NCBI GenBank assembly: GCA_027214125.1
Contig: JAPWHF010000008.1
Location: 223,225 to 287,224 of the forward strand
Source: Zoogloeaceae bacterium G21618-S1
GTDB taxonomy: Bacteria > Pseudomonadota > Gammaproteobacteria > Burkholderiales > Rhodocyclaceae
Length of the DNA: 64,000 nucleotides
Direction: 5' to 3'
Part shown: positions 20,988-30,332 of the stretch, piece by piece
How the letters are laid out: each line of letters starts with the position of its first letter
Numbering within the stretch: the first letter of the stretch is position 1
The notes under the pieces: model-generated
What the model was told of the DNA's origin: nothing
Seen by the model: only the letters and a program-made list of their open reading frames with translations
The model's database searches: none
Made by a program: the position numbers and the translations under genes

Positions 20988-23024
20988 ATGACCGCCCGCC
21001 TCGCCACCGCCGCCCTCGACACCCTGCGCGCCAACGCGCTGCGCTTTCTGGCCATCGACGCTGTCGAGGCCGCCCGCTCCGGCCACCCCGGCATGCCGAT
21101 GGGCATGGCCGAGATCGCCGTCGCGCTGTGGACCCGCCATCTCAGGCACGACCCGGCCGACCCCGCCTGGGCCGACCGCGACCGCTTCGTGCTCTCCAAC
21201 GGTCATGGCTCGATGCTGCTCTACGCCCTGCTCCACCTCACCGGCTACGACCTGCCGCTCGACGAACTCAAGCGCTTCCGCCAGCTCGACAGCCGCTGCC
21301 CCGGCCACCCCGAGGTCGGCCACACGCCCGGCGTCGAGACCACCACCGGCCCGCTCGGCCAGGGCCTGGCCAACGCGGTGGGCATGGCGCTGGCCGAGAA
21401 GCGGCTGGCGGCCGAGTTCAACCGGCCCGGCCACGCCATCGTCGACCACCGCACCTGGGTCTTCCTCGGCGACGGCTGCCTGATGGAAGGCATCAGCCAC
21501 GAGGCCGCCAGCTTTGCCGGCGTGCAGCGCCTGTCCAAACTCATCTGCCTGTGGGACGACAACCGCATCTCCATCGACGGCGACGTAGCCGGCTGGTTTG
21601 CCGATGACACCCCGGCGCGCTTCCGCGCCTATGGCTGGAACGTGGTCGAGCGTATCGACGGCCATGATGTCGAGGCGGTGGACCGCGCCATCCGCGAGGC
21701 GCTGGCCAATGCCGACAACGACATCGGCCCCACCCTCATCTGCTGCCGCACCACCATCGGCCACGGCAGCCCGGCACGCGCCGGCACGGCGGGCGTGCAT
21801 GGCGCGCCGCTGGGTGCCGACGAAATCGCCGCCACCCGCGCCGCGCTCGGCTGGCCGCACGCCCCCTTCGTGATACCCGACGAGATCCGCGAGAGCTTCG
21901 ACGCCCGCGCCCACGGCGCCCGCCGGCAGGCCGAGTGGCAGACGGCCTTCGAAGCCTACCGCAGCGCCTACCCCGCGCTGGCCGCCGAGTTCCAACGCCG
22001 CCAGCGCGGCGAGCTGCCGGTGAGCTGGCGGGTGCTCAGCACCGCCCTGCTACGCCGCGCGCACAACGACGCGGCCACCATCGCCAGCCGCAAGGCCAGC
22101 CAGAACGCCATCGAACGCATCGCCCGCGCCCTGCCCGAACTGCTCGGCGGCTCGGCCGACCTGACCCACTCCAACCTCACCGACTGGCCCGGCTGTGGCG
22201 CCCTGCATGCCAACCCCGAAGCCACCCGCCCCGGCCGCCACATCCACTGGGGCGTGCGCGAATTCGGCATGGCCGCGGCGCTCAACGGCATGGCCCTGCA
22301 CGGCGGCCACCTGCCCTTTGGCGCCACCTTTCTGGTCTTTTCCGACTACGCCCGCAACGCCATCCGCATGAGCGCGCTGATGCGCCTGCGCGTGGTGTAT
22401 GTGATGACGCATGACGCCATCCACCTCGGCGAAGACGGCCCCACTCACCAGCCGGTCGAGCACCTGCCCAGCCTGCGCCTGATCCCCGGCCTCGACGTGT
22501 GGCGCCCCTGCGACGCGGTCGAAACCCAGGCCGCGTGGAACGCCGCCGTCGCCCGCGCCGACGGCCCCAGCCTGCTCGCCCTGTCGCGCCAGGCCCTGCC
22601 CCATCAAAACCGCAGCGACGCCCAGCTCGACGCCATCACCCGCGGCGGCTATGTGCTGGCCGATGCCGACGCGCCGCAGCTGGCGATCCTCGCCACCGGC
22701 GCCGAAGTCGCGCTGGCCATGGCCGCGCGCGAGCGCCTGGCCGCCGAGGGCATCGCCGCGCGCGTGGTGTCGATGCCCAGCACCAGCGTCTTCGACCGGC
22801 AGGACACCGCCTGGCGCAACGCCGTGCTGCCGCCCGAGCTCCCCCGCCTCGCCGTCGAAGCCGCCCAGCCCGACCTGTGGTGGAAAACTCTCGCCGGCGC
22901 CCCGCGCAGCGCCGTACTCGGCATCGACCGCTTCGGCGAGTCGGCCCCCGCCGAGGCCCTGGCCGAACGCTTCGGCTTCACCGTCGAGGCTGTCGTGGCC
23001 GCGGCAAAAGATCTCGTGACGTAG
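20988..23024 (+). CDS. cbbT: transketolase
   Basis: 678 residues. Thiamine-diphosphate enzyme transferring C2 units in RuBP regeneration. N-terminal [47 protein letters not shown] motif [15 protein letters not shown]...WDDN, pyrimidine domain [15 protein letters not shown] and [21 protein letters not shown] precedes the ATG at 20988. The TAG stop is part of the next repeat. Confidence 0.97.
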   Translation: MTARLATAALDTLRANALRFLAIDAVEAARSGHPGMPMGMAEIAVALWTRHLRHDPADPAWADRDRFVLSNGHGSMLLYALLHLTGYDLPLDELKRFRQLDSRCPGHPEVGHTPGVETTTGPLGQGLANAVGMALAEKRLAAEFNRPGHAIVDHRTWVFLGDGCLMEGISHEAASFAGVQRLSKLICLWDDNRISIDGDVAGWFADDTPARFRAYGWNVVERIDGHDVEAVDRAIREALANADNDIGPTLICCRTTIGHGSPARAGTAGVHGAPLGADEIAATRAALGWPHAPFVIPDEIRESFDARAHGARRQAEWQTAFEAYRSAYPALAAEFQRRQRGELPVSWRVLSTALLRRAHNDAATIASRKASQNAIERIARALPELLGGSADLTHSNLTDWPGCGALHANPEATRPGRHIHWGVREFGMAAALNGMALHGGHLPFGATFLVFSDYARNAIRMSALMRLRVVYVMTHDAIHLGEDGPTHQPVEHLPSLRLIPGLDVWRPCDAVETQAAWNAAVARADGPSLLALSRQALPHQNRSDAQLDAITRGGYVLADADAPQLAILATGAEVALAMAARERLAAEGIAARVVSMPSTSVFDRQDTAWRNAVLPPELPRLAVEAAQPDLWWKTLAGAPRSAVLGIDRFGESAPAEALAERFGFTVEAVVAAAKDLVT

Positions 23025-23107
23025 GGCGGAAAAGCGCAGCGCCTTCCGCCATCGCAGCTCACGCGAGGCATGGCGGATGACGCGCCTGCGGCGCTCTTCC
23101 ACCCTAC
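23021..23107. repeat. palindromic intergenic repeat (cbbT-cbbG)
   Basis: Starts GTAGGGCGGAAAAGCGCAGC, ends CTCTTCCACCCTAC; arms are imperfectly complementary. First bases supply the cbbT stop codon. Confidence 0.8.
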
Positions 23108-23140
23108 GCCCCCCCGAATTCAAAACCACCGGAGACACCC

Positions 23141-24154
23141 ATGACCATCCGCATCGCCATCAACGGTTACGGTCGCATCGGCCGCAACGTGCTGCGCGCC
23201 TTCTACGAGGGCGGCAAGCGCCACCCCGTGGAGATCGTTGCCATCAATGATCTGGGCAACGCCGAGACCAACGGCCACCTCACCCGCCACGACAGCGTGC
23301 ACGGCCGCTTCGGCCATGCGGTGGCAGTGGCCGACGGGCATCTGGTGATCGACGACGACATGATCCATGTCAGCGCCGAGCGCGACCCGGCCAAACTGCC
23401 CTGGCGTGAATTGGGCGTGGACGTGGTGCTCGAATGCACCGGCCTGTTCACCAGCAAGGCCAGCGCCGGCGCACACCTGGCCGCCGGCGCCGGCAAGGTG
23501 CTGATCTCCGCCCCCGGCGCGGCGGACGTGGACGCCACCATCGTCTATGGCGTCAATCACCACACCCTGCGCGCCGCCCACCAGGTGGTGTCCAACGCCA
23601 GCTGCACCACCAACTGCCTGGCGCCGCTGGCCTGGGCGCTGCACGGCCCGCTCGGCATCGAGCGCGGGCTGATGACCACGGTGCATTCCTACACCAACGA
23701 CCAGGTGCTCACCGACGTCTATCACACCGACCTGCGCCGCGCCCGCAGCGCCACCCAGTCGCTGATCCCCACCAAAACCGGCGCCGCCGCGGCCGTGGGG
23801 CTGGTGATACCCGAGCTGGCCGGCCGGCTCGACGGCTTCGCCATCCGCGTGCCCACGCCCAATGTGTCTTTTACCGACTTCACCTTCATCGCCAGCCGCG
23901 CCACCAGCGTCACCGAGGTGAACGACCTGGTGCGCGAAGCGGCCCACGGCCGGTTGGCCAGCATCCTCGCCATCAACGACGCGCCGCTGGTGAGCTGCGA
24001 CTTCAACCACGACGCCCACTCCGCGATCTTCGACACCACGCTGACGCGCGTGGATGAGAACCTGGTGAAAGTCACCGCCTGGTACGACAACGAATGGGGC
24101 TTTTCCAACCGCATGCTCGACACCACCGTGGCCATGATGGAGGCAGCGCAATGA
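23141..24154 (+). CDS. cbbG: glyceraldehyde-3-phosphate dehydrogenase, type I
   Basis: 337 residues. Reduces 1,3-bisphosphoglycerate. Rossmann start [14 protein letters not shown], catalytic Cys155 in [12 protein letters not shown], and the conserved [14 protein letters not shown] near the C-terminus. GGAG before the ATG. Ends in an ATGA overlap with pgk, so the two are translationally coupled. Confidence 0.96.
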   Translation: MTIRIAINGYGRIGRNVLRAFYEGGKRHPVEIVAINDLGNAETNGHLTRHDSVHGRFGHAVAVADGHLVIDDDMIHVSAERDPAKLPWRELGVDVVLECTGLFTSKASAGAHLAAGAGKVLISAPGAADVDATIVYGVNHHTLRAAHQVVSNASCTTNCLAPLAWALHGPLGIERGLMTTVHSYTNDQVLTDVYHTDLRRARSATQSLIPTKTGAAAAVGLVIPELAGRLDGFAIRVPTPNVSFTDFTFIASRATSVTEVNDLVREAAHGRLASILAINDAPLVSCDFNHDAHSAIFDTTLTRVDENLVKVTAWYDNEWGFSNRMLDTTVAMMEAAQ

Positions 24155-25368
24155 ACATCCTCAGACTCGAAGACCTCGCCCTGCGCGGCCAGCGCGTGTT
24201 CATCCGCGCCGACCTCAACGTGCCCATGACGCCCCACGGCGAAGTGGCCGACGACACCCGCCTGCGCGCCGTGCTGCCCGGCATCCGCCACTGCCTGGCG
24301 GCCGGCGCGGCGGTGATGATCACCTCGCACCTGGGCCGCCCGGTCGAAGGCGCGCTCACCCATGCCGACTCGCTCGCCCCGGTCGCCGTGCGCCTGTCCG
24401 AACTGCTCGGCCAGCCCGTGCCGCTGCTCGGCGACTGGACGCACGGCAAGTTCCGCCTCGACCCAGGCGAGATCGTGCTGCTCGAAAACTGCCGCGGCAA
24501 TATCGGCGAGCTGGCCGACGACGCCGCGCTGGCCGGGCGCATCGCGCGCTGGATCGACATCTATGTGAACGACGCCTTCGCCGCCGCCCACCGCAGCCAG
24601 TGCACCACCCACGCGCTCGCCCTGGCCGCGCCCATCGCCTGCGCCGGCCCGCTGCTGTGCGCCGAGCTCGACACCCTCGGCCGCGCCCTGGCCCAGCCGG
24701 CCCGCCCGCTGGTGGCGGTGGTCGGCGGCTCGAAGGTGTCCACCAAGCTCACCGTGCTCGAACGCCTCGCCGACCGGGTCGACACCCTCATCGTCGGCGG
24801 CGGCATCGCCAACACCTTCATCGCCGCGCGCGGCCACGGCGTGGGCAGCTCGCTCTATGAACCCGCCCTGCTCGACGCCGCCCGCCGCATCGCCGCCCGC
24901 ATGGCCGAGCGCGGCAGCCGCCTGTGGCTGCCCGAGGATGTCATCACCGCCACCCGCTGCGCCGCCGACGCCACGCCCCACATCCGCGCCATCGACGCCG
25001 TGCCGCCCGGCGAGATGATCCTCGACGTCGGCCCTGCCAGCGACGCGGCCATCGAAGCCATCATGCTCGGCGCCGGCACCATCGTCTGGAACGGCCCGCT
25101 CGGCGTCTTCGAGCTTGCGCCCTTCGCCGCCGGCACGCGTGCCCTGGCCCGCGCCATCGCCGCCAGCCCCGGCCACAGCATCGCCGGCGGCGGCGACACC
25201 CTGGCCGCCATCGCCGCCTTCGGCGTTACCGACGCCATCGACACCATCTCTACCGGCGGCGGCGCCTTCCTGGAGTTTCTCGAAGGCCGCGAACTGCCCG
25301 CCGTCGCCGCCCTCAAGGCCCGCGCCGGCGGCCGGCAACGCCAGCCGACAACGATGGCCACGGCGTAG
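24151..25368 (+). CDS. cbbK: phosphoglycerate kinase
   Basis: 405 residues. Phosphorylates 3-phosphoglycerate. Shows the substrate motif [45 protein letters not shown] and the C-terminal [13 protein letters not shown]. The start codon overlaps the cbbG stop; the TAG stop lies in the following repeat. Confidence 0.96.
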   Translation: MNILRLEDLALRGQRVFIRADLNVPMTPHGEVADDTRLRAVLPGIRHCLAAGAAVMITSHLGRPVEGALTHADSLAPVAVRLSELLGQPVPLLGDWTHGKFRLDPGEIVLLENCRGNIGELADDAALAGRIARWIDIYVNDAFAAAHRSQCTTHALALAAPIACAGPLLCAELDTLGRALAQPARPLVAVVGGSKVSTKLTVLERLADRVDTLIVGGGIANTFIAARGHGVGSSLYEPALLDAARRIAARMAERGSRLWLPEDVITATRCAADATPHIRAIDAVPPGEMILDVGPASDAAIEAIMLGAGTIVWNGPLGVFELAPFAAGTRALARAIAASPGHSIAGGGDTLAAIAAFGVTDAIDTISTGGGAFLEFLEGRELPAVAALKARAGGRQRQPTTMATA

Positions 25369-25455
25369 GTTGGGTTGAGCGGAGCGAAGCCCAACGGGCG
25401 ATGTGCCCATCTCTGGCGTGGCTTGTTGGGCTTCGCGTTGCTCAACCCAACCTAC
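25365..25455. repeat. palindromic intergenic repeat (cbbK-cbbA)
   Basis: Same family as 19835-19928: GTAGGTTGGGTTGAGC at the left, complementary arm ending CTCAACCCAACCTAC at the right. Supplies the cbbK stop codon. Confidence 0.88.
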
Positions 25456-25464
25456 GCCCCCAAA

Positions 25465-25482
25465 GGCGGGTTTCAACCCGCC
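25465..25482. repeat. short palindrome GGCGGGTTTCAACCCGCC
   Basis: 18-bp near-perfect palindrome immediately after the longer repeat. Copies or variants recur at 47611, 59302 and 59351, marking a dispersed family. Confidence 0.75.
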
Positions 25483-25543
25483 ACCCCACATCCCCAACCG
25501 GCGGGCACCAGCCTGCCAAAAATCGAAATTCCGGAGACCTCCC

Positions 25544-26587
25544 ATGCCCATGATCGCCCTGCGCCAACTGCTCGACCACGCCGCCGAACACAGCTACGGC
25601 GTGCCCGCCTTCAACATCAACAACATGGAACAGATCCAGGCCATCATGGCCGCCGCCCACGCCACCGACAGCCCCGTCATCCTCCAGGCCAGCGCCGGCG
25701 CGCGCGGCTACGCGGGAGAAGCCTACCTGCGCAAGATGGTCGAAGCCGCCGCCGAGCAACACCCCCACCTCCCCATCTGCCTGCACCAGGACCACGGCGC
25801 CAGCCCCGCCGTGTGCCAGCAATCCATCCGCTCCGGCTTCACCAGCGTGATGATGGACGGCTCGCTGCGCGACGACATGAAAACCCCCGCCAGCTACGCC
25901 TACAACGTCGATGTCACCCAAAAGGTGGTCGAAATGGCCCACGCCGTCGGCGTCAGCGTCGAAGGCGAGCTCGGCTGCCTCGGCTCGCTCGAAACCGGCC
26001 AGGCCGGCGAAGAAGACGGCGTGGGCGCCGAAGGCACGCTCGCCCACGACCAGCTCCTCACCGACCCCGCCGAAGCCGCTGATTTCGTCGCCGCCACCGG
26101 CGTCGACGCGCTGGCCGTGGCCATCGGCACCAGCCACGGCGCCTACAAATTCACCCGCCCACCCACCGGCGACATCCTCGCCATCGACCGCATCCGCGCC
26201 ATCCACCAGCGCATCCCCGACACCCACCTCGTCATGCACGGCGCCTCCAGCGTCCCGCAGGAATGGCTCGCCATCTTCCGCGAATACGGCGGCGACATCG
26301 GCGAGACCTACGGCGTACCGGTCGAAGCCATCGTCGAAGGCATCAAGAGCGGCGTGCGCAAGATCAACATAGACACCGACCTGCGCCTCGCCATGAGCTG
26401 CGCCATCCGCCGCCTCGCCGTCGAAAACCCGCGCGAGTTCGACCCCCGCAAATTATTCAAAGCCGCCCGCGACGCCGCCCGCCAGATCTGCCAGTCCCGC
26501 TTCGAAGCCTTCGGCACGGCCGGGCATGCGAGCCGGATCCGGATGGTGCCGTTGGAGGAAATGGCGAGGGGGTATGCGAGGCGGTAG
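25544..26587 (+). CDS. cbbA: fructose-bisphosphate aldolase class II, Calvin-cycle subtype
   Basis: 347 residues. Zinc-dependent aldolase making fructose-1,6-bisphosphate (and sedoheptulose-1,7-bisphosphate). [18 protein letters not shown], zinc-site [16 protein letters not shown]-type region ([14 protein letters not shown]), [10 protein letters not shown], and VMHGASSVP with [19 protein letters not shown] precedes the ATG. Last gene of the operon; no cbbE (rpe) or cbbZ follows. Confidence 0.96.
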   Translation: MPMIALRQLLDHAAEHSYGVPAFNINNMEQIQAIMAAAHATDSPVILQASAGARGYAGEAYLRKMVEAAAEQHPHLPICLHQDHGASPAVCQQSIRSGFTSVMMDGSLRDDMKTPASYAYNVDVTQKVVEMAHAVGVSVEGELGCLGSLETGQAGEEDGVGAEGTLAHDQLLTDPAEAADFVAATGVDALAVAIGTSHGAYKFTRPPTGDILAIDRIRAIHQRIPDTHLVMHGASSVPQEWLAIFREYGGDIGETYGVPVEAIVEGIKSGVRKINIDTDLRLAMSCAIRRLAVENPREFDPRKLFKAARDAARQICQSRFEAFGTAGHASRIRMVPLEEMARGYARR

Positions 26588-26639
26588 GTCCGGTGTTGCT
26601 TTGCGACGGCTTGCCGTCGGTCTGCTGGAGCATCTTTCG

Positions 26640-26665
26640 ACCCGCCTGTGTGGCGGGTTTTTCTT
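26640..26665 (+). terminator. terminator of the cbb operon
   Basis: CCCGCC/GGCGGG stem (26641-26646 with 26652-26657) followed by TTTTTCTT, 52 bp after the cbbA stop. Confidence 0.8.
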
Positions 26666-26977
26666 GGGGTGTGCTTGGTGAGGCGGTGTTGGTTGCTACA
26701 TGCTGAGGCGCTTGATGGTGGCGCTTGTCATCGGGAGAAATTTCGTATTCATTCCTTTCGGAATGCGATTTTTGGCGGATCGGCGTGCGTGCAGCGGACA
26801 GGCGGGGCTGGGAAGACGTGGGAGCGTAGGGAGTGATATCGACACGAAGACAGACTTGCTCCGACGGCCCGAATCCGTATCTCCTCCATCGCCTCGTGCG
26901 ATATCGAACGACCGTCTCTCTTGCTCATGCCGCATTATCGCATCCCGACAAGAAATGTCCGCTAACCTATGTAGTTA
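26666..26977. other. intergenic region without a supported gene
   Basis: Lower GC than the cbb operon. A few short frames exist but have neither plausible protein sequence nor ribosome-binding sites. Possibly eroded DNA between the operon and the TauE locus. Confidence 0.5.
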
Positions 26978-27157
26978 TTAGTAAGCGGCCGCCCTGAGGA
27001 GCGTAACGCGAGCGTCATCAAGCACATCGACGAGTTCGCTGGCGACGAACCGGCTGGGATCACTCCCGGTTGAGGCATCGTCCTGGAGCACGAGCGCCAA
27101 CCGATACGCCCGCTCGAGTAACGCGGCAACGGTGAGCAGATCTGTCTGACCGTCCAT
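26978..27157 (-). CDS. small hypothetical protein downstream of TauE
   Basis: 59 residues, MDGQTDLLTVAALLERAYRL then a charged middle and VDVLDDARVTLLRAAAY. The ATG lies six bases after the TauE stop codon on the same strand, which suggests translational coupling, and the composition is normal for a soluble helical protein. No family recognised. Confidence 0.5.
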   Translation of the reverse strand: MDGQTDLLTVAALLERAYRLALVLQDDASTGSDPSRFVASELVDVLDDARVTLLRAAAY

Positions 27158-27163
27158 TTCGTA

Positions 27164-27907
27164 TCATCCGGCTCGAATGAGGTTGGCCATGCCGAGGGCG
27201 ATGAAGACCACAAACAGCGCCTTCTGGAATGCGGGGCCGGCGAGGCGCCCTCGCAGCACTTCTCCAAGTTTCAAACCACCGAAGGCACCCGCAAGTGCCA
27301 CGCATACGGCGATTCCCGCCGAGATCGACCACTCGCCGAGTGGCACCGACTCATGCACTCGAACAGCCAAGGCCAGTGTGGCGACGGTGAACGATAGCCC
27401 CAGGGCTTGCACCATCTCGTCCTTGTTCAGGCGGATCGATTGCAGGTAGGGGACCCACGGGAGGACGAAGACGGCAGTGAGCGCAGTGACCACGCCGGTT
27501 GCGGCCCCTGCAGTCGCGCTGAACCACCTGTTGCGCGCCGAGAGGACAGGGAGGACTGGGCGCCATAGCCCCCACACTCCGTAGACAATCAGGCTGCTGC
27601 CCAGCCAGCCCTTCGCCGAGCTAGCGGTCTCCGTGCCATCAAACCCAGGCGTGGCAACCGTGAAGATCGCGATAGCGACCCAGCCGGGCCACAGGCGCAC
27701 AGCCAGTGGGCGCAGGTGCGGTCCACGGCATTGCGCCACGTTGGTCGCAAACGATGGGGCGACAACCAGTGCCGCGGCGTGCACCGGGGCCATCCACAGC
27801 CCCAGCAAGCTCATTGCAACCGTTGGCAATCCCATGCCGGTAATCCCCTTCACGGCGCCTGCAAGAACGAACACCGCGATCACGATCGGAAATTGAAACG
27901 TATCCAT
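27164..27907 (-). CDS. TauE/SafE-family membrane transporter
   Basis: 247 residues with about seven to eight hydrophobic segments. The family-typical N-terminal VFVLAGAVKGITGMGLPTVA and the mirrored C-terminal GAFGGLKLGEVLRGRL are clear. Members export sulfite, sulfoacetate or other organosulfur/anionic compounds. Start placed at MDTFQFPIVIAV (27907), ten codons inside the longest frame. Divergent LysR regulator next door is its likely controller. Confidence 0.87.
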   Translation of the reverse strand: MDTFQFPIVIAVFVLAGAVKGITGMGLPTVAMSLLGLWMAPVHAAALVVAPSFATNVAQCRGPHLRPLAVRLWPGWVAIAIFTVATPGFDGTETASSAKGWLGSSLIVYGVWGLWRPVLPVLSARNRWFSATAGAATGVVTALTAVFVLPWVPYLQSIRLNKDEMVQALGLSFTVATLALAVRVHESVPLGEWSISAGIAVCVALAGAFGGLKLGEVLRGRLAGPAFQKALFVVFIALGMANLIRAG

Positions 27908-27961
27908 GGCTGCATGGTGTCGGCTGCAGGGACGCACTGTCTATCTGATTGCCCCGCATGT

Positions 27962-27984
27962 ATCCTTCGGATATTCCGTAGGAT
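27962..27984. promoter_or_regulatory. palindromic LysR-type operator
   Basis: ATCCTTCGGA-TAT-TCCGTAGGAT: ten-base arms with one mismatch each side of a TAT centre. It overlaps the ATG of the LysR gene (27983), so binding would also repress the regulator's own expression. Confidence 0.6.
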
Positions 27985-28912
27985 GAAGTCCGTGACCAGT
28001 AGACCGCGCCGCACTGTCGACTACCGCATCGACCCGTTCGATCTGCACCTCTTCGCAACAGTCATGGAGCATGGCACGATCACCGCCGCTGCTGCAGCCG
28101 TGAATCTTTCACTTGCCGCGGCAAGTGCGCGCCTCAAGGCTTTGGAGGACGCTACGGGAACTCGCTTGCTGGATCGTTCAAGGAGTGGTGCTACCCCAAC
28201 CGATGCCGGTCGCACGCTAGCGCGCCAGGCAAATCGCGTCTTGGCAGAACTCGAATCGCTGCACGTCGAAATGGCGAGCTTCGGGGACGGGTTACGCGGC
28301 ACCGTACGGCTTCTGTGCAACACCGCGGCGATTTCGGAGACCCTGCCGCGCGCGATCGCCAGCTTCCTGATGACGAACCCTGATATCGATGTCGACGTAC
28401 AGGAACTGCCGAGCGATGCGGTGATCGACGCACTGCGCCGTGGAACCGCCGATCTCGGCATCGTGGCCGACTACGTCGACACCTCCGGACTGAACGTGCG
28501 TCGATGGGTTGACGATCGTTTGGTAGCACTTCTGCCAAGTCGCTGGTCCATAGGGCGTCGCCGGTCGCTCGCGTTCCGCGAGTTGCTGGAGCTCCCATTC
28601 GTAGGATTGGCCCGGGACAGCGGGCTCAGCCGCTTCCTGGTTGCCCAGGCCAGCCGCAGCGGCCGCATCCCGCGTCATAGAGTGCGCCTCGGTAGCTTTG
28701 ACGCCATTGCGCAGGTGGTGGCGACAGGTGTTGGTGCTGCGGTCATGCCAGCGAGCGCAGCGTCGCGTCACCGCGAAGCGGGGACCCGCATCGTTGCGCT
28801 ATCCGATGCTTGGGCTCGCCGAAAGCTCCTCATCTGCATGACACCGCCCGGCGAGCAGCTGACCATCGTTCGCGCACTGGCAGACGCGCTCTCGCCTCCC
28901 GAGCCAGCCTAA
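27983..28912 (+). CDS. LysR-family transcriptional regulator
   Basis: 309 residues. Helix-turn-helix GTITAAAAAVNLSLAAASAR followed by LKALEDATGTRLLDRSRSGA, then a LysR substrate domain. Divergent from the TauE gene with a palindrome between them; probably senses the transported compound. Start at ATG 27983 with a GTAGG just upstream. Confidence 0.88.
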   Translation: MKSVTSRPRRTVDYRIDPFDLHLFATVMEHGTITAAAAAVNLSLAAASARLKALEDATGTRLLDRSRSGATPTDAGRTLARQANRVLAELESLHVEMASFGDGLRGTVRLLCNTAAISETLPRAIASFLMTNPDIDVDVQELPSDAVIDALRRGTADLGIVADYVDTSGLNVRRWVDDRLVALLPSRWSIGRRRSLAFRELLELPFVGLARDSGLSRFLVAQASRSGRIPRHRVRLGSFDAIAQVVATGVGAAVMPASAASRHREAGTRIVALSDAWARRKLLICMTPPGEQLTIVRALADALSPPEPA

Positions 28913-28947
28913 ATTACGACCCCGCGGCGGCTTACCCCGCCTTCGAC

Positions 28948-28977
28948 GAGGGGCAGGGGTCAGAGGGGCAGGGGTCA
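28948..28977. repeat. 15-bp tandem repeat x2 at the left edge of the RAYT element
   Basis: GAGGGGCAGGGGTCA occurs twice without change (28948-28962, 28963-28977), leading into GGTCTA. Confidence 0.85.
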
Positions 28978-29898
28978 GGTCTAGATTGGTAGCAGTCGGC
29001 AAGCGTAGGTGATACCGTTCAGGTCATGACCCGTCCCATCCGAATCGAGTTTTCTGGCGCCCTCTATCATGTCACTTCCCGTGGCGATCGACGCGAGGCG
29101 ATTTACGAAGACGATGCCGACCGGGAAAGTTTCCTGGCGCTGTTGGGTCAGGTGGCTGAGAGCTTCAACTGGGTTTGCCACGCCTTCTGCCTGATGACAA
29201 ATCACTACCATCTGGTTATCGAGACTCCGGATGGCAACCTGTCGAAGGGCATGCGTCAGCTCAATGGCGTGTTCACGCAGTACAGCAACCGTCGCCACCG
29301 GCGTGGCGGGCATTTGTTCCAAGGGCGTTTCAAGGCGATTCTGGTCGATGGCGACAGCTATCTGCTGGAGCTTGCACGTTACGTCGTTCTGAATCCCGTG
29401 CGCGCGCGGATGGTGGATGACCCCGGTGCGTGGCCGTGGAGCAGCTACCTGGCGATGCTCGGTGCGGCGGACGCTCCGCCATGGTTGGCGACCGATGGAC
29501 TGCTGGCGGCCTTTGCCAAGCGGCGCTCGGATGCGATTCGGCGTTACATGAAGTTTGTCGCAGAAGGGGTCGGCGCGGAGCCGATCTGGAATCATCTACA
29601 GGGGCAGGTATTCCTGGGTGACGATGATTTTGTGGCGCGCAGCCTGAAACACGCGAAGACGGCTGACACGGTGAACATTCCGAAGGCCCAGCGGCGACCG
29701 CCGCCGCCTGCACTCGGCGCAATCGCGCGGACGCATCAAGACCGCGATGCGGCGATGGTGGCCGCACACGCGACCGGCGCCTACAGCTACCAACAGATCG
29801 CCGAGCACTTTGGCGTGCACTTCACTACCGTTGGCCGGGTAGTGCGCGCTGCCAGGGGGCGTGGCGCGCATTGATGCTATTAAGCTAGGCCTGACCCC
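28971..29898 (+). mobile_element. RAYT transposase unit with inverted GGGGTCAGG ends
   Basis: The transposase gene is bracketed by GGGGTCAGGTCTA (28971-28983) and its near-complement TAGGCCTGACCCC (29886-29898), 12 of 13 bases matching. REP-associated tyrosine transposases usually sit between such REP-like sequences. Confidence 0.7.
29026..29874 (+). CDS. REP-associated tyrosine transposase (RAYT, Y1 family)
   Basis: 282 residues. IS200/IS605-like Y1 HUH transposase domain: GALYHVTSRGDRREAIYEDD, the HUH motif in MTNHYHLVIETP, and the catalytic tyrosine region LARYVVLNPVRARMV followed by WPWSSY. The C-terminal part (YSYQQIAEHFGVHFTTVGRV) is a helix-turn-helix added in many RAYTs. Single-strand transposase thought to spread REP sequences. 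Confidence 0.92.
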   Translation: MTRPIRIEFSGALYHVTSRGDRREAIYEDDADRESFLALLGQVAESFNWVCHAFCLMTNHYHLVIETPDGNLSKGMRQLNGVFTQYSNRRHRRGGHLFQGRFKAILVDGDSYLLELARYVVLNPVRARMVDDPGAWPWSSYLAMLGAADAPPWLATDGLLAAFAKRRSDAIRRYMKFVAEGVGAEPIWNHLQGQVFLGDDDFVARSLKHAKTADTVNIPKAQRRPPPPALGAIARTHQDRDAAMVAAHATGAYSYQQIAEHFGVHFTTVGRVVRAARGRGAH

Positions 29899-29927
29899 TT
29901 ACGCTCCCGTGACCCCTTACGCTCCCG
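29892..29927. repeat. 18-bp tandem repeat x2 at the right edge of the RAYT element
   Basis: TGACCCCTTACGCTCCCG occurs twice in a row (29892-29909, 29910-29927). The TGACCCC core is the complement of the left-edge GGGGTCA. Confidence 0.85.
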
Positions 29928-29951
29928 ATTTTTTCGTCTCCCACTGTTCCG

Positions 29952-30215
29952 TTGGGCTATGCCGACGGTGAACTGGACGTCTCGGAGCTCCCGAGAGAGG
30001 GTGAGGTGTTTCCTTGGCCAGAGCGAGTACGTACGGCAAAGCCAGAGTATTTTTCGGACCTTCAGAGTAAGGTTTGGGGTGTTTCTGTACCCGGGGCTGC
30101 GGGGCCGCTTGCGGTCGTAACGCTGTATGGCATCGTACTGCCCTCAAGGAACGAGGCGCTTGAGTGTTCTCGGTATCTTCAACAAACGCTGGGGCTGGGT
30201 TTCAATGAGCACTAA
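29952..30215 (+). CDS. hypothetical cassette protein, possibly 5'-truncated
   Basis: 87 residues if TTG at 29952 starts it: YADGELDVSELPREGEVFPW, then VTLYGIVLPSRNEALECSRY. No family recognised. The reading frame begins exactly at a GTTGGGC core (29951-29957) and ends 12 bp before an attC site, so it looks like a gene cassette. A start codon inside the recombination core without a ribosome-binding site is odd; the gene may be a remnant or start at an internal GTG near 30003. Confidence 0.5.
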   Translation: MGYADGELDVSELPREGEVFPWPERVRTAKPEYFSDLQSKVWGVSVPGAAGPLAVVTLYGIVLPSRNEALECSRYLQQTLGLGFNEH

Positions 30216-30227
30216 ATCTGCGCTTTC

Positions 30228-30302
30228 GCCCAACAATACGTTCGTGTGGGACCGTCCAAAATGCTGCGCATTTTTCCCGGCCCCACAACTAATTCGTTGG
30301 GC
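30228..30302 (+). other. attC site (integron), relic cluster site 1
   Basis: 75 bp bounded by GCCCAAC (30228-30234) and its complement GTTGGGC (30296-30302). Inner arms GTGTGGGACC and GGCCCCACAAC pair with mismatches, as in attC L boxes. Separates the 29952 and 30333 genes. Confidence 0.8.
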
Positions 30303-30332
30303 CTCTCAGGCCGTATATTGGAGCCGTCAAAC

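Noticed and set aside
26700..26981. 93-codon frame between the cbb terminator and the TauE locus
   Set aside because: No ribosome-binding site, implausible composition, overlaps the better-supported small gene at 26978-27157.
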